From: Pycnococcus provasolii
Taxonomy: Eukaryota > Chlorophyta > Pseudoscourfieldiophyceae > Pseudoscourfieldiales > Pycnococcaceae
Direction of reading: 5' to 3'
Assembly (NCBI GenBank): GCA_938743325.2
Contig: OW568863.1
Location: 868,001-932,000 of the forward strand
Length of the DNA stretch: 64,000 nt
A program made the translations under genes and the position numbers. Below, piece by piece: positions 50,385 through 59,886 of this stretch. The notes beneath the pieces were generated by a model. The model searched no databases, was not told where the DNA came from, and was given only the letters and a program-made list of their open reading frames with translations. Each line of letters opens with the position of its first letter. Positions within the stretch are counted from its first letter, which is position 1.

Positions 50385-50918
50385 ATGCGCGACAAGTCAG
50401 GCAAGAAGTCCGTAGCGAAACAGAACCTCCCGTCGAAAGTGTGCGTCGTCTGCAACAGGCCGTTCACGTGGCGAAAGAAGTGGGAACGATGCTGGGACGA
50501 AATCACGACGTGCTCCGACTCGTGCAAATCAAAAAGAAAAGCCTTGATGAAGCAAGAAAAAAATGCTAATGCTAATGCTAATGCAAGTGCACTTGGGGGT
50601 GTTTCTTCCGAGATGAAATACCAAGGTTTGGACGGAAGCAATGGCGCACTTGATGCAGCCAGCTCCACGTCAGGACGCGGCTTGGCAACCGTGGCAACCG
50701 CATCAGCTTTAGCACAAGCACAATTCACAACAACAACAACAACAACAACGTCGCAACAAACGAGCACATCGTTCAAACCCGTCCTGGTCCAGTCTGCACT
50801 ACTTTCATGGCTCGCACCTTCCACACCCAAACCCATCTTGAGGCGCATGTCCCCTGCGAGAGCCGCCGTGGCGTGGTCCGGGTGCGTGGCCGCAGCCGCG
50901 GCGTTTGCGTCTCTGTAA
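50385..50918 (+). CDS. DUF2256 zinc-ribbon-like protein with C-terminal extension
   Basis: A 177-aa protein. Residues 1-55 match DUF2256: [20 protein letters not shown], then [20 protein letters not shown] and CKSKRK. Four Cys (two CxxC-like pairs) probably bind zinc. Bacterial DUF2256 proteins are small (about 40-60 aa) and often neighbour photolyase/cryptochrome genes; the function is unknown. Here a long tail follows with an Asn-Ala repeat, Ser/Thr/Gln-rich linker and a short hydrophobic C-terminus ([18 protein letters not shown]). There is no clear organelle leader. Its stop is 6 bases from the stop of the convergent neighbour. Confidence 0.85.
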   Translation: MRDKSGKKSVAKQNLPSKVCVVCNRPFTWRKKWERCWDEITTCSDSCKSKRKALMKQEKNANANANASALGGVSSEMKYQGLDGSNGALDAASSTSGRGLATVATASALAQAQFTTTTTTTTSQQTSTSFKPVLVQSALLSWLAPSTPKPILRRMSPARAAVAWSGCVAAAAAFASL

Positions 50919-50924
50919 TCTTTT

Positions 50925-53900
50925 TTACAACACACTCTTCTCGCCACTTAAAGTGATGATGCCGCCGCTGCCGCTGCCTCCGCCTTTCTTCTTCGACTCG
51001 ACGAGCTCCGACGCTGCCATGTCGCCTACAAAGAGTACACCCGCCTTGTCTGAAAGATTTGCATCCTCCCAAGGGTAGAAAGACGGCGTCGTGATGTCGT
51101 CCGCACGGCGTCGCTTCTTGCGAAACGCGTCAATCTCGTCGCAGAGCATTGTTCCCGCCGCCAAATCCATGCTCAACCTTAGGCCAGGCTCAACAGAGTA
51201 CATCCAGTACGACGTCTCAGGTTTGGCATCAGGTTTCGAAGGTGACGGCGATGACGACGAAGGATCCGAGGTTCCGGAATCTGCCGCCGACGCACTTGTC
51301 TCAGCACCTCCACCCTTAGATGCGGTCGATGGCATCACCTTAACGACAGGGGGAGGGGGAGCCTTCGTAGGTTGTGTTCCCTCCTCCTCCTCCTCCTCCT
51401 CCGAGGTCGACGTCGACGTCGACGGCGACGGAGGGCGCCTCTCTGCGTCCATCATTTGAAGGACGGCATTCTCCACGGACATGAACTCGTTGATGTGCCA
51501 GACAACACCGCTGCTTCCATCTTTTGGACGATGGTCACCGCGAGCGTAGATGTCGCACAAGTCCACCACGTGCACCACGGGCATTACCGGCGCACCCACC
51601 ATGGGTATCACACAAGCCAAGCTGTCAATGGCGCGACAGGCGAGAACGGCACTCTCTGCCACGAGCGCGATGCCGGAGCTCGCCAGTCGTGCCGCCTGCG
51701 CCATCACCACGTCCGCGGGATCCGTGAACATAACCACTGGCGTTGGGCCCAGGCGTGGACGTCGACCGCCACCTCCGCCAAGTCCACCCATCATAGGACC
51801 AACCAAGTCGTCGTCGAGGAATCCGCCGCCATCTGCGCCATGCAGCTCGTCCAAAAATGCCTTCATTTCCGCTGGGTCGTCCAAGCCGGATGCGCCATCG
51901 TCAGCCTCAAAGTCGTCAAGTGCCGCGGAATCTTCGTCAGCACCGGCGTCCAAACCGCCAAGGTCGAAGCCACCATCGCCGAGATCGTCACCATCGCCGC
52001 CTCCGCCATTGCCAAACCACTTCGTAGGCGCGGAGTCATCGGGCTCGTCAAAGTAGCTCCAGTAGCGATGCGCCTCCGGCGAGCCAGGAGGAGGTGGGGG
52101 GGGCATCTTCGCCATGCCATAAAGCAGCTTCGTCGCGGCATACACAAAGCGGCTCGCTAGCAGGCGTCGCTTCATGTGTCTCTGCTGGGAATACTGGGCC
52201 TTAAAGCTCGCACGGAAGTACTGCCAAGCAGATATGACGACGCGGTAGTCCGTAAAGACGGGCGTGCTGTACCGTGCCGTGGAACTTTCATGCGCGGGTG
52301 CACGTCGGTTTGCCCACCCCTCGTCCTCCTTCTTCGCGTCGCTTTGCATTGCCGACCACTTCATTGCAAGCGTCAGCTCCAACCCGGGAATCACAAAGCC
52401 TGGCGCCGGCTTATACATATCTCCCATGCGCACCGCCTTCGGGTCGTGGTTTTTATCTTCGTCGTCGTCGTCGTCGCTGTCGCTGTCGTCGTCGTCGCCA
52501 CGAATGCCCAGCGCAGTGCGTGCGCGTTCAGTTCGCGTTGCAAATGCCCGTGTGGCTGCGGAGCAGCAGCGCAGAGCATTTCGCGTTTCCTCGACGCGCG
52601 TGCACTCATACGCAAGCTTGTAGCACGCCTGTCGCATGTCCGCCTCCGCGCGGCGCGCGGGGATGCCCGGATCCGCCGTGCCTTCCGCGTCGATCGCTTC
52701 CCACCAGAGGCTCGCTAGCGGGGCCACGATGCGCTGAGCCACAAAGCGCCGCGCTTTCGCACCCACGCCCTGCTCGTGCGCCGGTGGGACGAGCTCGCGT
52801 ACGAACAGTCCGCCATCGTGCCTAGCTTGCGCGGCGGCGCGCGCGTGGTTGCCCGCGTCGTTGATGAGGTCTGGTAGCATTTCGTTGATGTGCCGCAGGA
52901 GCTTTGCGTTGTCCACCACGGAGACGGTGGGGCTGCGTTGCCATAGAGGAACCTCCGCATCTTTGTCAGGACGCGACGCGATGCGTCCGATTGCCCGCCC
53001 GTGGTACTGCAAGTCAGCGACGCCTCCGTCACCCCCCGCACTCAGAAGCTGCTTCGTGAGTTCGTCGGCGTCCGTGAACTGCGCGTGCAAAGTCAGATGT
53101 GTGTTTGCCGCGGCGCGTGCTGCAAGGTTGCCTCCGTGTACGTTCTTGGAGAATGTCTTCTTGTGTCCCACAAGTCTGTCGATGTGGTCGAGTCGACCCA
53201 CGAGTCGTCTTTGCGCCTTGACCACCGCGTGGCATCGTCTTCTCAGCGCATCCTCCGCGACCTCCTTCGTGTGGTCGAGCCACGCCCGCGCGGCTATTCT
53301 CTGGTCCGAGTCTCCGACAAATCGCGGTCTCGACGGGTCGCGAGCACGACCCGTCGGCGAACATGCGAGGAACAAGGCGTCGCTGAGCCGAAATGCCACC
53401 GCACCACCCTCCTGCTGCGGAATGTCGCCGAGCGTGTCGTTTTGGCTGTTCTGCTCAGCCCTGGCAAGTTTCTCTTCGTGCTGCTTCTGCTGCTGTTCGA
53501 GCCACGTGTCTTGACTTCTTCGTGCCCGTTTTCTCGCCGCCTTGACCGCCGCTTCCCTGCTCGCGTGGAACGTCGGCTCGAGTTCTGGAACGACGTTGTC
53601 GGTCGCAGGTGGCTTTGTCTGTGCGTCTTTTCCTTTCGGAGTCGCGACCGAAGAGAGCCGGGTTGACGTTTTGAGGTTTTGCCAAGCGTATCCGAAGCAC
53701 GCGACTGGGTACGACGACTGCTGTGAGGCAACTGCACCTGCGGGTGAGGCACCTCCTGCAGGCGAGGCACCACTATTGCTCCTGCAGTCCCTTAAAGGCG
53801 CGGAGGACGAGGCACCACCGCTATCGCGTCCTCCACTAGAGCGTCTATGCAGGCTGCCCCCAGGTGGTGGTGGTGAAGAAGAAGGTGGCTGAGGTGGTGG

Positions 53901-54329
53901 TGATGGATGAGCCTGAGGAGCCTTCAGAGACTGCATCTTCCTAGTTACGAGCGACACGAGCATGCAAGACGCATCCAAAGACCCCTCCTCCCCCCTAGTT
54001 AGGCGAGGACTACATTTCCCAAGGGAGGAGGATGAAGATGAAGCATGAACGTGGCGTCGTCGCAGACGCCTATGACGCATATTATGGCGCACATGAGGAT
54101 GACGGTGCCACCAAGAATGAGTGGATCCCCGAGGTTGATCTTTTCTCAAAAGAGGATTCCTGAGGAGGTCGAGGTCGAGGTCGACCTGCTGCAGACCTGC
54201 TGCAGACCTGCAGACCTGCTGTGAGGCATGCCTGAGAGCTGGTAACGACACCGATAATGAAGCAGGACAGCTCTCATGTTGTTGTTGTTGGCGTGCTCCT
54301 CCTCCTCCGACGGCGGACATCCTATCCAT
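50925..54329 (-). CDS. large unknown protein, acidic insert and disordered ends
   Basis: A frame of 1134 codons. The first 200 residues are Ser/Pro/His-rich and may be partly 5' UTR; Met at 53938 (MQSLKAPQAH) is an alternative start. A helical basic region follows (AVKAARKRARRSQDTWLEQQ), then an ordered-looking part at about 300-620. Examples are HTKEVAEDALRRRCHAVVKA, KLLRHINEMLPDLINDAGNH and ACYKLAYECTRVEETRNALR. A DDDDSDSDDDDDED run comes next, then GFVIPGLELTLAMKW. A Gly/Asp-rich stretch precedes a hydrophobic segment near 890-930 (LASSGIALVAESAVLACRAI, LACVIPMVGAPVMPVVHVVD). I do not recognise it. The AGC-rich composition matches neighbours. Confidence 0.6.
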   Translation of the reverse strand: MDRMSAVGGGGARQQQQHESCPASLSVSLPALRHASQQVCRSAAGLQQVDLDLDLLRNPLLRKDQPRGSTHSWWHRHPHVRHNMRHRRLRRRHVHASSSSSSLGKCSPRLTRGEEGSLDASCMLVSLVTRKMQSLKAPQAHPSPPPQPPSSSPPPPGGSLHRRSSGGRDSGGASSSAPLRDCRSNSGASPAGGASPAGAVASQQSSYPVACFGYAWQNLKTSTRLSSVATPKGKDAQTKPPATDNVVPELEPTFHASREAAVKAARKRARRSQDTWLEQQQKQHEEKLARAEQNSQNDTLGDIPQQEGGAVAFRLSDALFLACSPTGRARDPSRPRFVGDSDQRIAARAWLDHTKEVAEDALRRRCHAVVKAQRRLVGRLDHIDRLVGHKKTFSKNVHGGNLAARAAANTHLTLHAQFTDADELTKQLLSAGGDGGVADLQYHGRAIGRIASRPDKDAEVPLWQRSPTVSVVDNAKLLRHINEMLPDLINDAGNHARAAAQARHDGGLFVRELVPPAHEQGVGAKARRFVAQRIVAPLASLWWEAIDAEGTADPGIPARRAEADMRQACYKLAYECTRVEETRNALRCCSAATRAFATRTERARTALGIRGDDDDSDSDDDDDEDKNHDPKAVRMGDMYKPAPGFVIPGLELTLAMKWSAMQSDAKKEDEGWANRRAPAHESSTARYSTPVFTDYRVVISAWQYFRASFKAQYSQQRHMKRRLLASRFVYAATKLLYGMAKMPPPPPPGSPEAHRYWSYFDEPDDSAPTKWFGNGGGGDGDDLGDGGFDLGGLDAGADEDSAALDDFEADDGASGLDDPAEMKAFLDELHGADGGGFLDDDLVGPMMGGLGGGGGRRPRLGPTPVVMFTDPADVVMAQAARLASSGIALVAESAVLACRAIDSLACVIPMVGAPVMPVVHVVDLCDIYARGDHRPKDGSSGVVWHINEFMSVENAVLQMMDAERRPPSPSTSTSTSEEEEEEEGTQPTKAPPPPVVKVMPSTASKGGGAETSASAADSGTSDPSSSSPSPSKPDAKPETSYWMYSVEPGLRLSMDLAAGTMLCDEIDAFRKKRRRADDITTPSFYPWEDANLSDKAGVLFVGDMAASELVESKKKGGGSGSGGIITLSGEKSVL

Positions 54330-55032
54330 AGGGTAGACTATTTATTATCCTCGCAGGAAAAGAAAGAGACGGGGAAGAGAGGAGACTCCGAGTCCGAGTC
54401 CGAGTCCGACTGCTGTTGCGTGTTCCTGGGGATTCACCCTTGGACAGTTGGTGGTCCTCCTTTTTTTCCCCGCGGGATCCCGGTCGGGCCCACTATTTCA
54501 GTTGTAACTTACGAGAGTCTATGACGAGTGTGTGGATGCGCGCCGCGGATGAATGTCTAAAGGAGCTGTCTGCGCTCGAGGTGTGCTGGCTGACGCGAAT
54601 GACGATGGCGTGTGCTTTTGTGCACGTCGTGGACGAGGACGACGTGGCACCGCGACATGCGCGAAATAAGAAGGCGAGAGCGCAAGCAAGGCACTGTAGT
54701 GCTTCTTGGCACACTCTTTTTGAAGTTTGAGTGCGACAAGAACAAGATCAAGCTCAAGGCAGGCGAAGGGTACATCGCCGATAAAGCGAAGTGGCGCACT
54801 CCGCACCAAGTCTTGATCCCACCACATACCACCTTGAAGTCTTGAACGTTCGTTGCGTGACCACCTTGACGTTGCGCATCGACTGCTCCTCTCTCCGACC
54901 ATGAATCGCAAGGCTTCTCCAGGACTATCATCAGACGTCTCGTTGGCGCACGACGCGTTCCGTATCGTCTTCACGAAAGCTTGGCGTGATGTTATAGAGG
55001 ATCGCGTCGTGACCCTGACTAGGGTGATGCAT
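54330..55032. other. spacer with possible broken gene upstream of the LTR element
   Basis: TAGACTA lies at 54334-54340 beside the start of the neighbouring minus-strand gene. Short plus frames from ATGs at 54521 and 54901 look partly protein-like (for example AFRIVFTKAWRDVIEDRVVT) but no family is recognised. The 54901 frame runs directly into the LTR insertion at 55037. Confidence 0.4.
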
Positions 55033-55037
55033 GAGGC

Positions 55038-55429
55038 TGATGGAACGAGCCACTGCCTGTAGGTTGTGGTGTGTGTTCTTGGTGTGTGCCCCCGGCACCG
55101 GTATCACCTTCAGACGCCATACGTTGTGGTCGAGTGAAAGTAAGTAAAAAGTCAAGAATGAGTTACAAGTGTAAAGAAAAGAAGAAGCGCGCCGCCAGCG
55201 CGCCAGCAGCAAAGCGCGTCGAGCGATCGTGATCACACGATCGCTATCTTTACATCAATGGAAAACGTCTTGAGTTGTTTATTCCAAAGGGGGGGATTAT
55301 AGTGGGCTGTCAGTCACCCACTATAAATACACCACGTCCTGAAAAAGTCAAGACGTAAAACCAAACAAACCAAATCTCCAGTGGGGGTTTCACCAAAACA
55401 AACCCCCAATCGATTCGCCCCTCTCAGCA
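55038..55429 (-). repeat. copia 3' LTR
   Basis: Left LTR on the plus map, 3' LTR in element orientation. It contains a TATA-like TATTTATAG box (about 55317-55326) and a palindrome GCGATCGTG-ATCA-CACGATCGC at about 55221-55242 with 9-base arms. These are probably promoter or termination elements. Confidence 0.93.
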
Positions 55430-55472
55430 CTCCTCCTCGCCGATCGCAGTACGAGCTGTGGTTGGTGCCAAG

Positions 55473-56165
55473 TTAGCTCAGCGAATCGAGGTCCCCTCCA
55501 TGCAGCGCAACCGCGGTCATGCGCTCGTGATCCACACGAGGAAGTCCCTTCGTGAACATGTCCGCCAGCTGAAGTTTGGTGGAGATGTACGTCACGTTGA
55601 TCGCGCCACTGAGTACCCGCTCTCGCACAGATTTGATCCTGTAGTCCACATGCTTGGTCCGCCCGTCGTATCGCCTGTCGCCCAGTATCTGGATTGCGGC
55701 CGAGTTGTCCTCATGCACAGGCGTACGATCTTGGCCTAATCCTAGTTCTGCAAGTAGCAGTCTGGCAGTCATCACCATGTCAGAGTGATCCGCGAGTGCG
55801 ATTAGCTCAGCCTCTGCCGAAGACTTCGCGACGACCTTCTGCTTCATCACTCTCCAGTGCACCAGAGCTTGACGATTGATCCGTAGAGCAAGCCCTCCTA
55901 GGCTACGACGGTCAGGCTCGCCAGCCCAATCGCTGTCGACGTAGGCCACCAGTCGAATGGATGTCGCGTCACTGTCGTTGCCGTACCACAGACCAAATTG
56001 ACTCGTCTGCGAGACATACTTCAGGATTCTGTTGCAAGCCGTGTCGTCAGCTAAATCAGCTTGATGCATCTTCCGCGCCACGCAGTTCACGGCGTGCGCA
56101 ATGTCCGGTCTCGTCCCGCATGCCAGATACAGCAAGCATCCGACTTTCGATCTGTATTCTGTCAT
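55473..56165 (-). pseudogene. copia pol remnant (end of reverse transcriptase and RNase H)
   Basis: A 230-codon frame. It starts in the conserved YRSKVGCLLYLACGTRPDIA block at the end of copia RT. RNase H motifs follow: YVDSDWAGEPDRRSLGGLAL, VAKSSAEAELIALAD, EDNSAAIQI and KHVDYRIKSVRERVLSG, ending in ADMFTKGLPR. Protease, integrase and most of RT are missing. The visible part has no internal stop. Confidence 0.93.
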
Positions 56166-56176
56166 CTGTTGTTTTG

Positions 56177-56398
56177 TCAGTGGAGCAGTGCGCGTCGTGC
56201 GCTGAGTCGCTGCGACGCCAGCGGCGAGTTTTGCGCGATGACGACTAGATCTTCGCGCTCCTCGTCGTTGAGCAGTGGTTGTTCCGGGCGCTGTTCACCA
56301 GCGGACCCGGTTCCATGATGGAACGAGCCACTGCCTGTAGGTTGTGGTGTGTGTTCTTGGTGTGTGCCCCCGGCACCGGTATCACCTTCAGACGCCAT
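56177..56398 (-). pseudogene. copia gag N-terminal remnant
   Basis: A 73-codon frame from an ATG inside the 5' LTR (MASEGDTGAGGTH) through the candidate primer-binding site, ending shortly before the pol remnant in another frame. The first 27 codons lie in the LTR and are therefore duplicated at 55120. An internal deletion of several kb must have joined this gag start to the end of pol. Confidence 0.6.
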
Positions 56399-56707
56399 AC
56401 GTTGTGGTCGAGTGAAAGTAAGTAAAAAGTCAAGAATGAGTTACAAGTGTAAAGAAAAGAAGAAGCGCGCCGCCAGCGCGCCAGCAGCAAAGCGCGTCGA
56501 GCGATCGTGATCACACGATCGCTATCTTTACATCAATGGAAAACGTCTTGAGTTGTTTATTCCAAAGGGGGGGATTATAGTGGGCTGTCAGTCACCCACT
56601 ATAAATACACCACGTCCTGAAAAAGTCAAGACGTAAAACCAAACAAACCAAATCTCCAGTGGGGGTTTCACCAAAACAAACCCCCAATCGATTCGCCCCT
56701 CTCAGCA
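56316..56707 (-). repeat. copia 5' LTR
   Basis: Right LTR on the plus map, 5' LTR in element orientation. No difference from the other LTR was found by eye over 392 nt, at constant offset 1278. Confidence 0.93.
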
Positions 56708-56712
56708 GAGGC

Positions 56713-57134
56713 ATCACTTCTTGTGAACAGTGAACCTGCATTTCGCACGTGTTCGGAGTCGAGCACAAAGCGTCGCCGGCATGGCATCCATGAAAAAGGC
56801 GTGTGTGCACGCCCGCGCCGACGGTGGAGCCGATTGGTACGCGTATCCTACGCAGGACGACAGCTGCAAGTTGACGCGCGCAAAAATGACAATGGCAGCG
56901 GGAATGTCGTCCGCGGCGTCAGCACGCTTCGAGCTCGGCGTAAACTCGGACAGGAGCGCCCGCCAACTCGGGGAATTCCCCTTCGGGGCAGAACCCCTTT
57001 TTTCGTGGGACCGTCTTCCTCAACCCCCAACCAAGAGGTCCGGCTGTCCGGCGGCGGCGGCGGAACTCAATAATAGCGTCAACTTCCTCTCCTTCGCGTC
57101 GCGTTCCCTGCTATCATACAGTAGACTATTCGTC
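56713..57134. other. 5' region of NLE1 next to the LTR element
   Basis: Two plus frames are open across much of this stretch, one continuing into NLE1 and one continuing the 54901 frame. Neither has a recognised domain. TACAGTA (57117-57123) overlaps TAGACTA (57122-57128) twelve bases before the NLE1 start. Confidence 0.45.
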
Positions 57135-58901
57135 ATGGCGGGCGTGTCCATCCCCTTGTCGAAGAAACTCAAACGGCAAAACGCACCTGTGCGCCCAAGT
57201 GAACACAGTGACGTCGCCGCGTCACTCGTTGTACAGCTCGTACGCGAAGGCGCCGCATCATCGGGAGGGGGTGAGAACGACGATGATGCCGCGCATCAGG
57301 AGCAGCAACGGACGATTATCCCGCAGCTCGATGTCCCATCCACAACCACCCCAGAACAACTCAACGCGATTTTGAACCAAATGCTCAAAACGACGGAAGA
57401 ACCTGTGCCGTACGCCTTCCAAGTACTTGGACGTGAACTCAACGGGCCGCTGCACAAAGCACTCGCAGAGGCGGGAGGAAGTGCAGCTTCCGCCGAACGC
57501 ACAATAGAAATCAAGTACGTGCCCCAGGCAACTTTCCGCGTGCGTGCTGTCACCAGGTGCACGGCGACTCTGCCTGGACACAAGGACAGCGTCCTGAAAG
57601 TGTCATTCTCGCCAGACGGACGTGCACTGTGTTCAGGGGGAGGAGATTGCGTCGTGCGACTGTGGGACCTCTCGACGCAAACGCCCGCCGAAGCGCTCGA
57701 GGGACACAGAGGGTGGGTGCAGGCTGTCGCCTGGTCGCCGGACGCCGCGCTCGTCGCCACCGCGGGAATGGACTGCGAAACGCGCGTCTGGCGCGTACGA
57801 GGTGACGGGGCGACCGTAAGCTCGACCGCCAGGCGGCGCAAGAAAGCTGCGGGCATCACGGCAGTTCCAACGGGGGCGGAGGGCTCGCCCGCGACGGCGC
57901 CGGCAAACGAAGGTGCGACACCTTGCACGGTGCTCCGGGGCCACAAGAAGTCGGTCACGAGTGTCGCGTGGCGTCCAGCACACCTGCAGCTCCCCGCACG
58001 GCAGCTCGCAACATCGAGCCGAGACGGAAGCGTGCGCGTCTGGGATCTCGGCGCCATCACCAGTCAGCGATGCCGACTCACTTTGACGATGCACACGCAC
58101 GCGGTGACTTGTGTGCTGTGGGGTGGCCAAGATCATATCTACACCGCAAGCCGCGATGCGAGCATCGCAGTGTGGGATGCTAAGGACGGGCGCTGCTTGG
58201 CACGGCTCACGGGGCATGCGCACTGGGTGAACTTCATTTCCGTAAGCACGGAGTACGTGCTTCGCACGGCGGCCTTTGATCATACCGGGAAATTCGAGGG
58301 CAACACGCACCCATCTCATCTCGTGGAAGATTCTCCCGATGCGGCAGCCGCGATGGAAGCTGCACGCAAGCGGTACGATGCCGCGCTGCGAGCGACGACA
58401 TGCAAGGTTGGCTCGCTCGCCGAGGCTGTGGGCGAGCGGCTTGTGAGCGCGAGCGACGACTTCACGATGTTCCTGTGGTGTCCGCTAGGTGCATCACGCG
58501 TCGGCGACACGCCGCAGGTGCACAGCAAGTCGATCGCGCGCATGACTGGACACGTGCAGCTTGTTAATCAGGCTTGCTTTAGCCCCGACGGTGGTCGTCA
58601 CGTGGCAAGCGCTTCCTTTGACAAGGCGATCCGGCTCTGGGATGGAACCACGGGCACTTACATTGCCGTTCTTCGCGGCCACGTCGGCGCCATTTACCAG
58701 CTTGCATGGTCCGCAGACAGCCGACTGCTGTTGAGTGGCTCGAAGGACTCAACGATGAAGGTTTGGGACATTAAGACGAGACGGCTGAAGGGTGACCTGC
58801 CCGGTCATGCCGACGAAGTGTTCACATGCGACTGGAGTCCCTCTTCAGACCGCGCGGCGTCCGGTGGAAAAGATAAGGTGCTGAAGTTGTGGTCCTTCTA
58901 A
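57135..58901 (+). CDS. NLE1: NLE1/Rsa4 (Notchless), WD40 ribosome-assembly factor
   Basis: A 588-aa protein from the ATG of MAGVSIPLSKKLKRQ. The N-terminal NLE (ubiquitin-like) domain is clear: SLVVQLVREG, PSTTTPEQLNAILNQML, EEPVPYAFQVLGREL and ATFRVRAVTRCTATLPGHKD. An eight-bladed WD40 propeller follows. Examples are VLKVSFSPDGRALCSGGGDC, WVQAVAWSPDAALVATAGMD, SVTSVAWRPAHLQLPARQLA and LVNQACFSPDGGRHVASASF, ending KDKVLKLWSF. The NLE domain contacts the MIDAS domain of Rea1/Midasin during 60S maturation. An Ala/Thr-rich insert lies between blades 2 and 3 (about residues 225-260). The longer open frame upstream was rejected because homology begins here. Confidence 0.95.
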   Translation: MAGVSIPLSKKLKRQNAPVRPSEHSDVAASLVVQLVREGAASSGGGENDDDAAHQEQQRTIIPQLDVPSTTTPEQLNAILNQMLKTTEEPVPYAFQVLGRELNGPLHKALAEAGGSAASAERTIEIKYVPQATFRVRAVTRCTATLPGHKDSVLKVSFSPDGRALCSGGGDCVVRLWDLSTQTPAEALEGHRGWVQAVAWSPDAALVATAGMDCETRVWRVRGDGATVSSTARRRKKAAGITAVPTGAEGSPATAPANEGATPCTVLRGHKKSVTSVAWRPAHLQLPARQLATSSRDGSVRVWDLGAITSQRCRLTLTMHTHAVTCVLWGGQDHIYTASRDASIAVWDAKDGRCLARLTGHAHWVNFISVSTEYVLRTAAFDHTGKFEGNTHPSHLVEDSPDAAAAMEAARKRYDAALRATTCKVGSLAEAVGERLVSASDDFTMFLWCPLGASRVGDTPQVHSKSIARMTGHVQLVNQACFSPDGGRHVASASFDKAIRLWDGTTGTYIAVLRGHVGAIYQLAWSADSRLLLSGSKDSTMKVWDIKTRRLKGDLPGHADEVFTCDWSPSSDRAASGGKDKVLKLWSF

Positions 58902-59019
58902 TGTAATGTAACATGTAGAATACATGAAAAATAAGTAACATGATGAATATATCGAACATATAGAATAAGCAAGGAACATTTTGTGGTCTTTCCTCGCGCG
59001 CAGCCGCCCGTCGGGTTTG

Positions 59020-59886
59020 TCAAGAAAACAACAAAGCGAGCTGATTAGCACTAGCGACTTCGTCACGCTCTTCATCAGCCATGTTGGCCCACCGAATCTT
59101 CTCGCGTTCGTCGTACTCGCGCTTTGCGCGAAGTAGAACATCCTCCATGGCTTTACGATCGCCGCCTCTTTCCGCGGCAACGACTGAAAGGACGACTACG
59201 ATCTCGCCGTCGTTCGCCCCAGGCACGCGCTCGCCAACGGGCGTCGCAGTGAGCTGGTTCTTGTCAAGTTCGGCAAGAAGCGCCTCGTCGTAACCGAAGG
59301 CTCCCCACCTTCCCGTGGAGTGAGCGAGATAGATCTGCGGTGCGCTGTCGGAGTGCGCAAATCGGCTGAGAAGAGCGCAAAGGCTCGCGGCTCCTTGCTT
59401 CGAGTAGACGAGGTCCGCACCAACGACAAGGTTCCAAGTTTTTTTTATGATACTGTGCTGGTTGTCTGTGACGTCGTCCCAGTTGAGTTCGTTGACGTGT
59501 ATTCTCGACGCGACGGAGTCTTCAGCCTGCGCCGCGACGTTTTCGGCGAGTCTTTGCATGACGAGCGGGTCGCCGCACGACGTATCTGTGGCTGTGACGT
59601 GAACGTTGGTGTTCGCGGCTGCGATGGCTATAGCTGCGTGTCCGACTCCTGCGCCTAGCTCCAGCACGTGCAACGGAATGGCATCATCGTCAAAAGAGGC
59701 ATCGTGTGAATGTTCTTTGTGATGCGTCCCAGCATCACAAAGGTTCTTCTTCTTCGCGTTATCATCATCATCATCGTCGTCATCACCATCACCATCATGG
59801 AGCGTTCCACTATAAACCCATGATGAGTAGTTATGATGTTTTGCAACCACAAGACCAAGACCACGACGGCGCCACAGCACTAACAA
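59020..59886 (-). CDS. methyltransferase-16 (METTL21-like) protein, start not found
   Basis: The frame contains no Met before the core domain. It is open upstream only to about 59926, where it enters the tyrosine-recombinase element. SAM-binding motif I is VLELGAGVGHAAIAIA. Motif II region TATDTS, the LNWDDV block and LVVGADLVYS (the family DxxY motif) are all present, and the C-terminal part is intact. Family members methylate lysines of translation factors or chaperones in the cytosol. An Asp/His-rich insert precedes motif I. The 5' exon or start appears cut off by the adjacent element, so this may be a broken gene; a spliced upstream exon is the alternative. Confidence 0.75.
   Translation of the reverse strand: MLVLWRRRGLGLVVAKHHNYSSWVYSGTLHDGDGDDDDDDDDNAKKKNLCDAGTHHKEHSHDASFDDDAIPLHVLELGAGVGHAAIAIAAANTNVHVTATDTSCGDPLVMQRLAENVAAQAEDSVASRIHVNELNWDDVTDNQHSIIKKTWNLVVGADLVYSKQGAASLCALLSRFAHSDSAPQIYLAHSTGRWGAFGYDEALLAELDKNQLTATPVGERVPGANDGEIVVVLSVVAAERGGDRKAMEDVLLRAKREYDEREKIRWANMADEERDEVASANQLALLFS

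Larger units (their letters stand above)
55033..56712 (-). mobile_element. Ty1/copia LTR retrotransposon, internally deleted, with target duplication
   Basis: The two 392-nt LTRs (55038-55429 and 56316-56707) show no difference I can find. Read on the minus strand they start TGCTGAGAG and end TCCATCA, the canonical TG...CA. The 5-nt target duplication GAGGC flanks both sides (55033-55037, 56708-56712). Next to the 5' LTR the sequence TGGAACCGGGTCC is a candidate primer-binding site. GGCGAGGAGGAG abuts the 3' LTR as polypurine tract. Total length is 1670 nt without the duplication, far below a full copia element. Only a gag start and the end of pol remain, so the copy depended on partner proteins. 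Identical LTRs imply very recent insertion. Confidence 0.93.

Noticed and set aside
54519-54974. Minus-strand 151-codon frame left of the LTR element
   Set aside because: Ser/Arg-rich and without domain; the plus strand looks slightly more coding, but neither is convincing.
56730-57134. N-terminal extension of NLE1 in the same frame
   Set aside because: NLE homology begins at 57135 and family members start there; the extension has unrelated composition.
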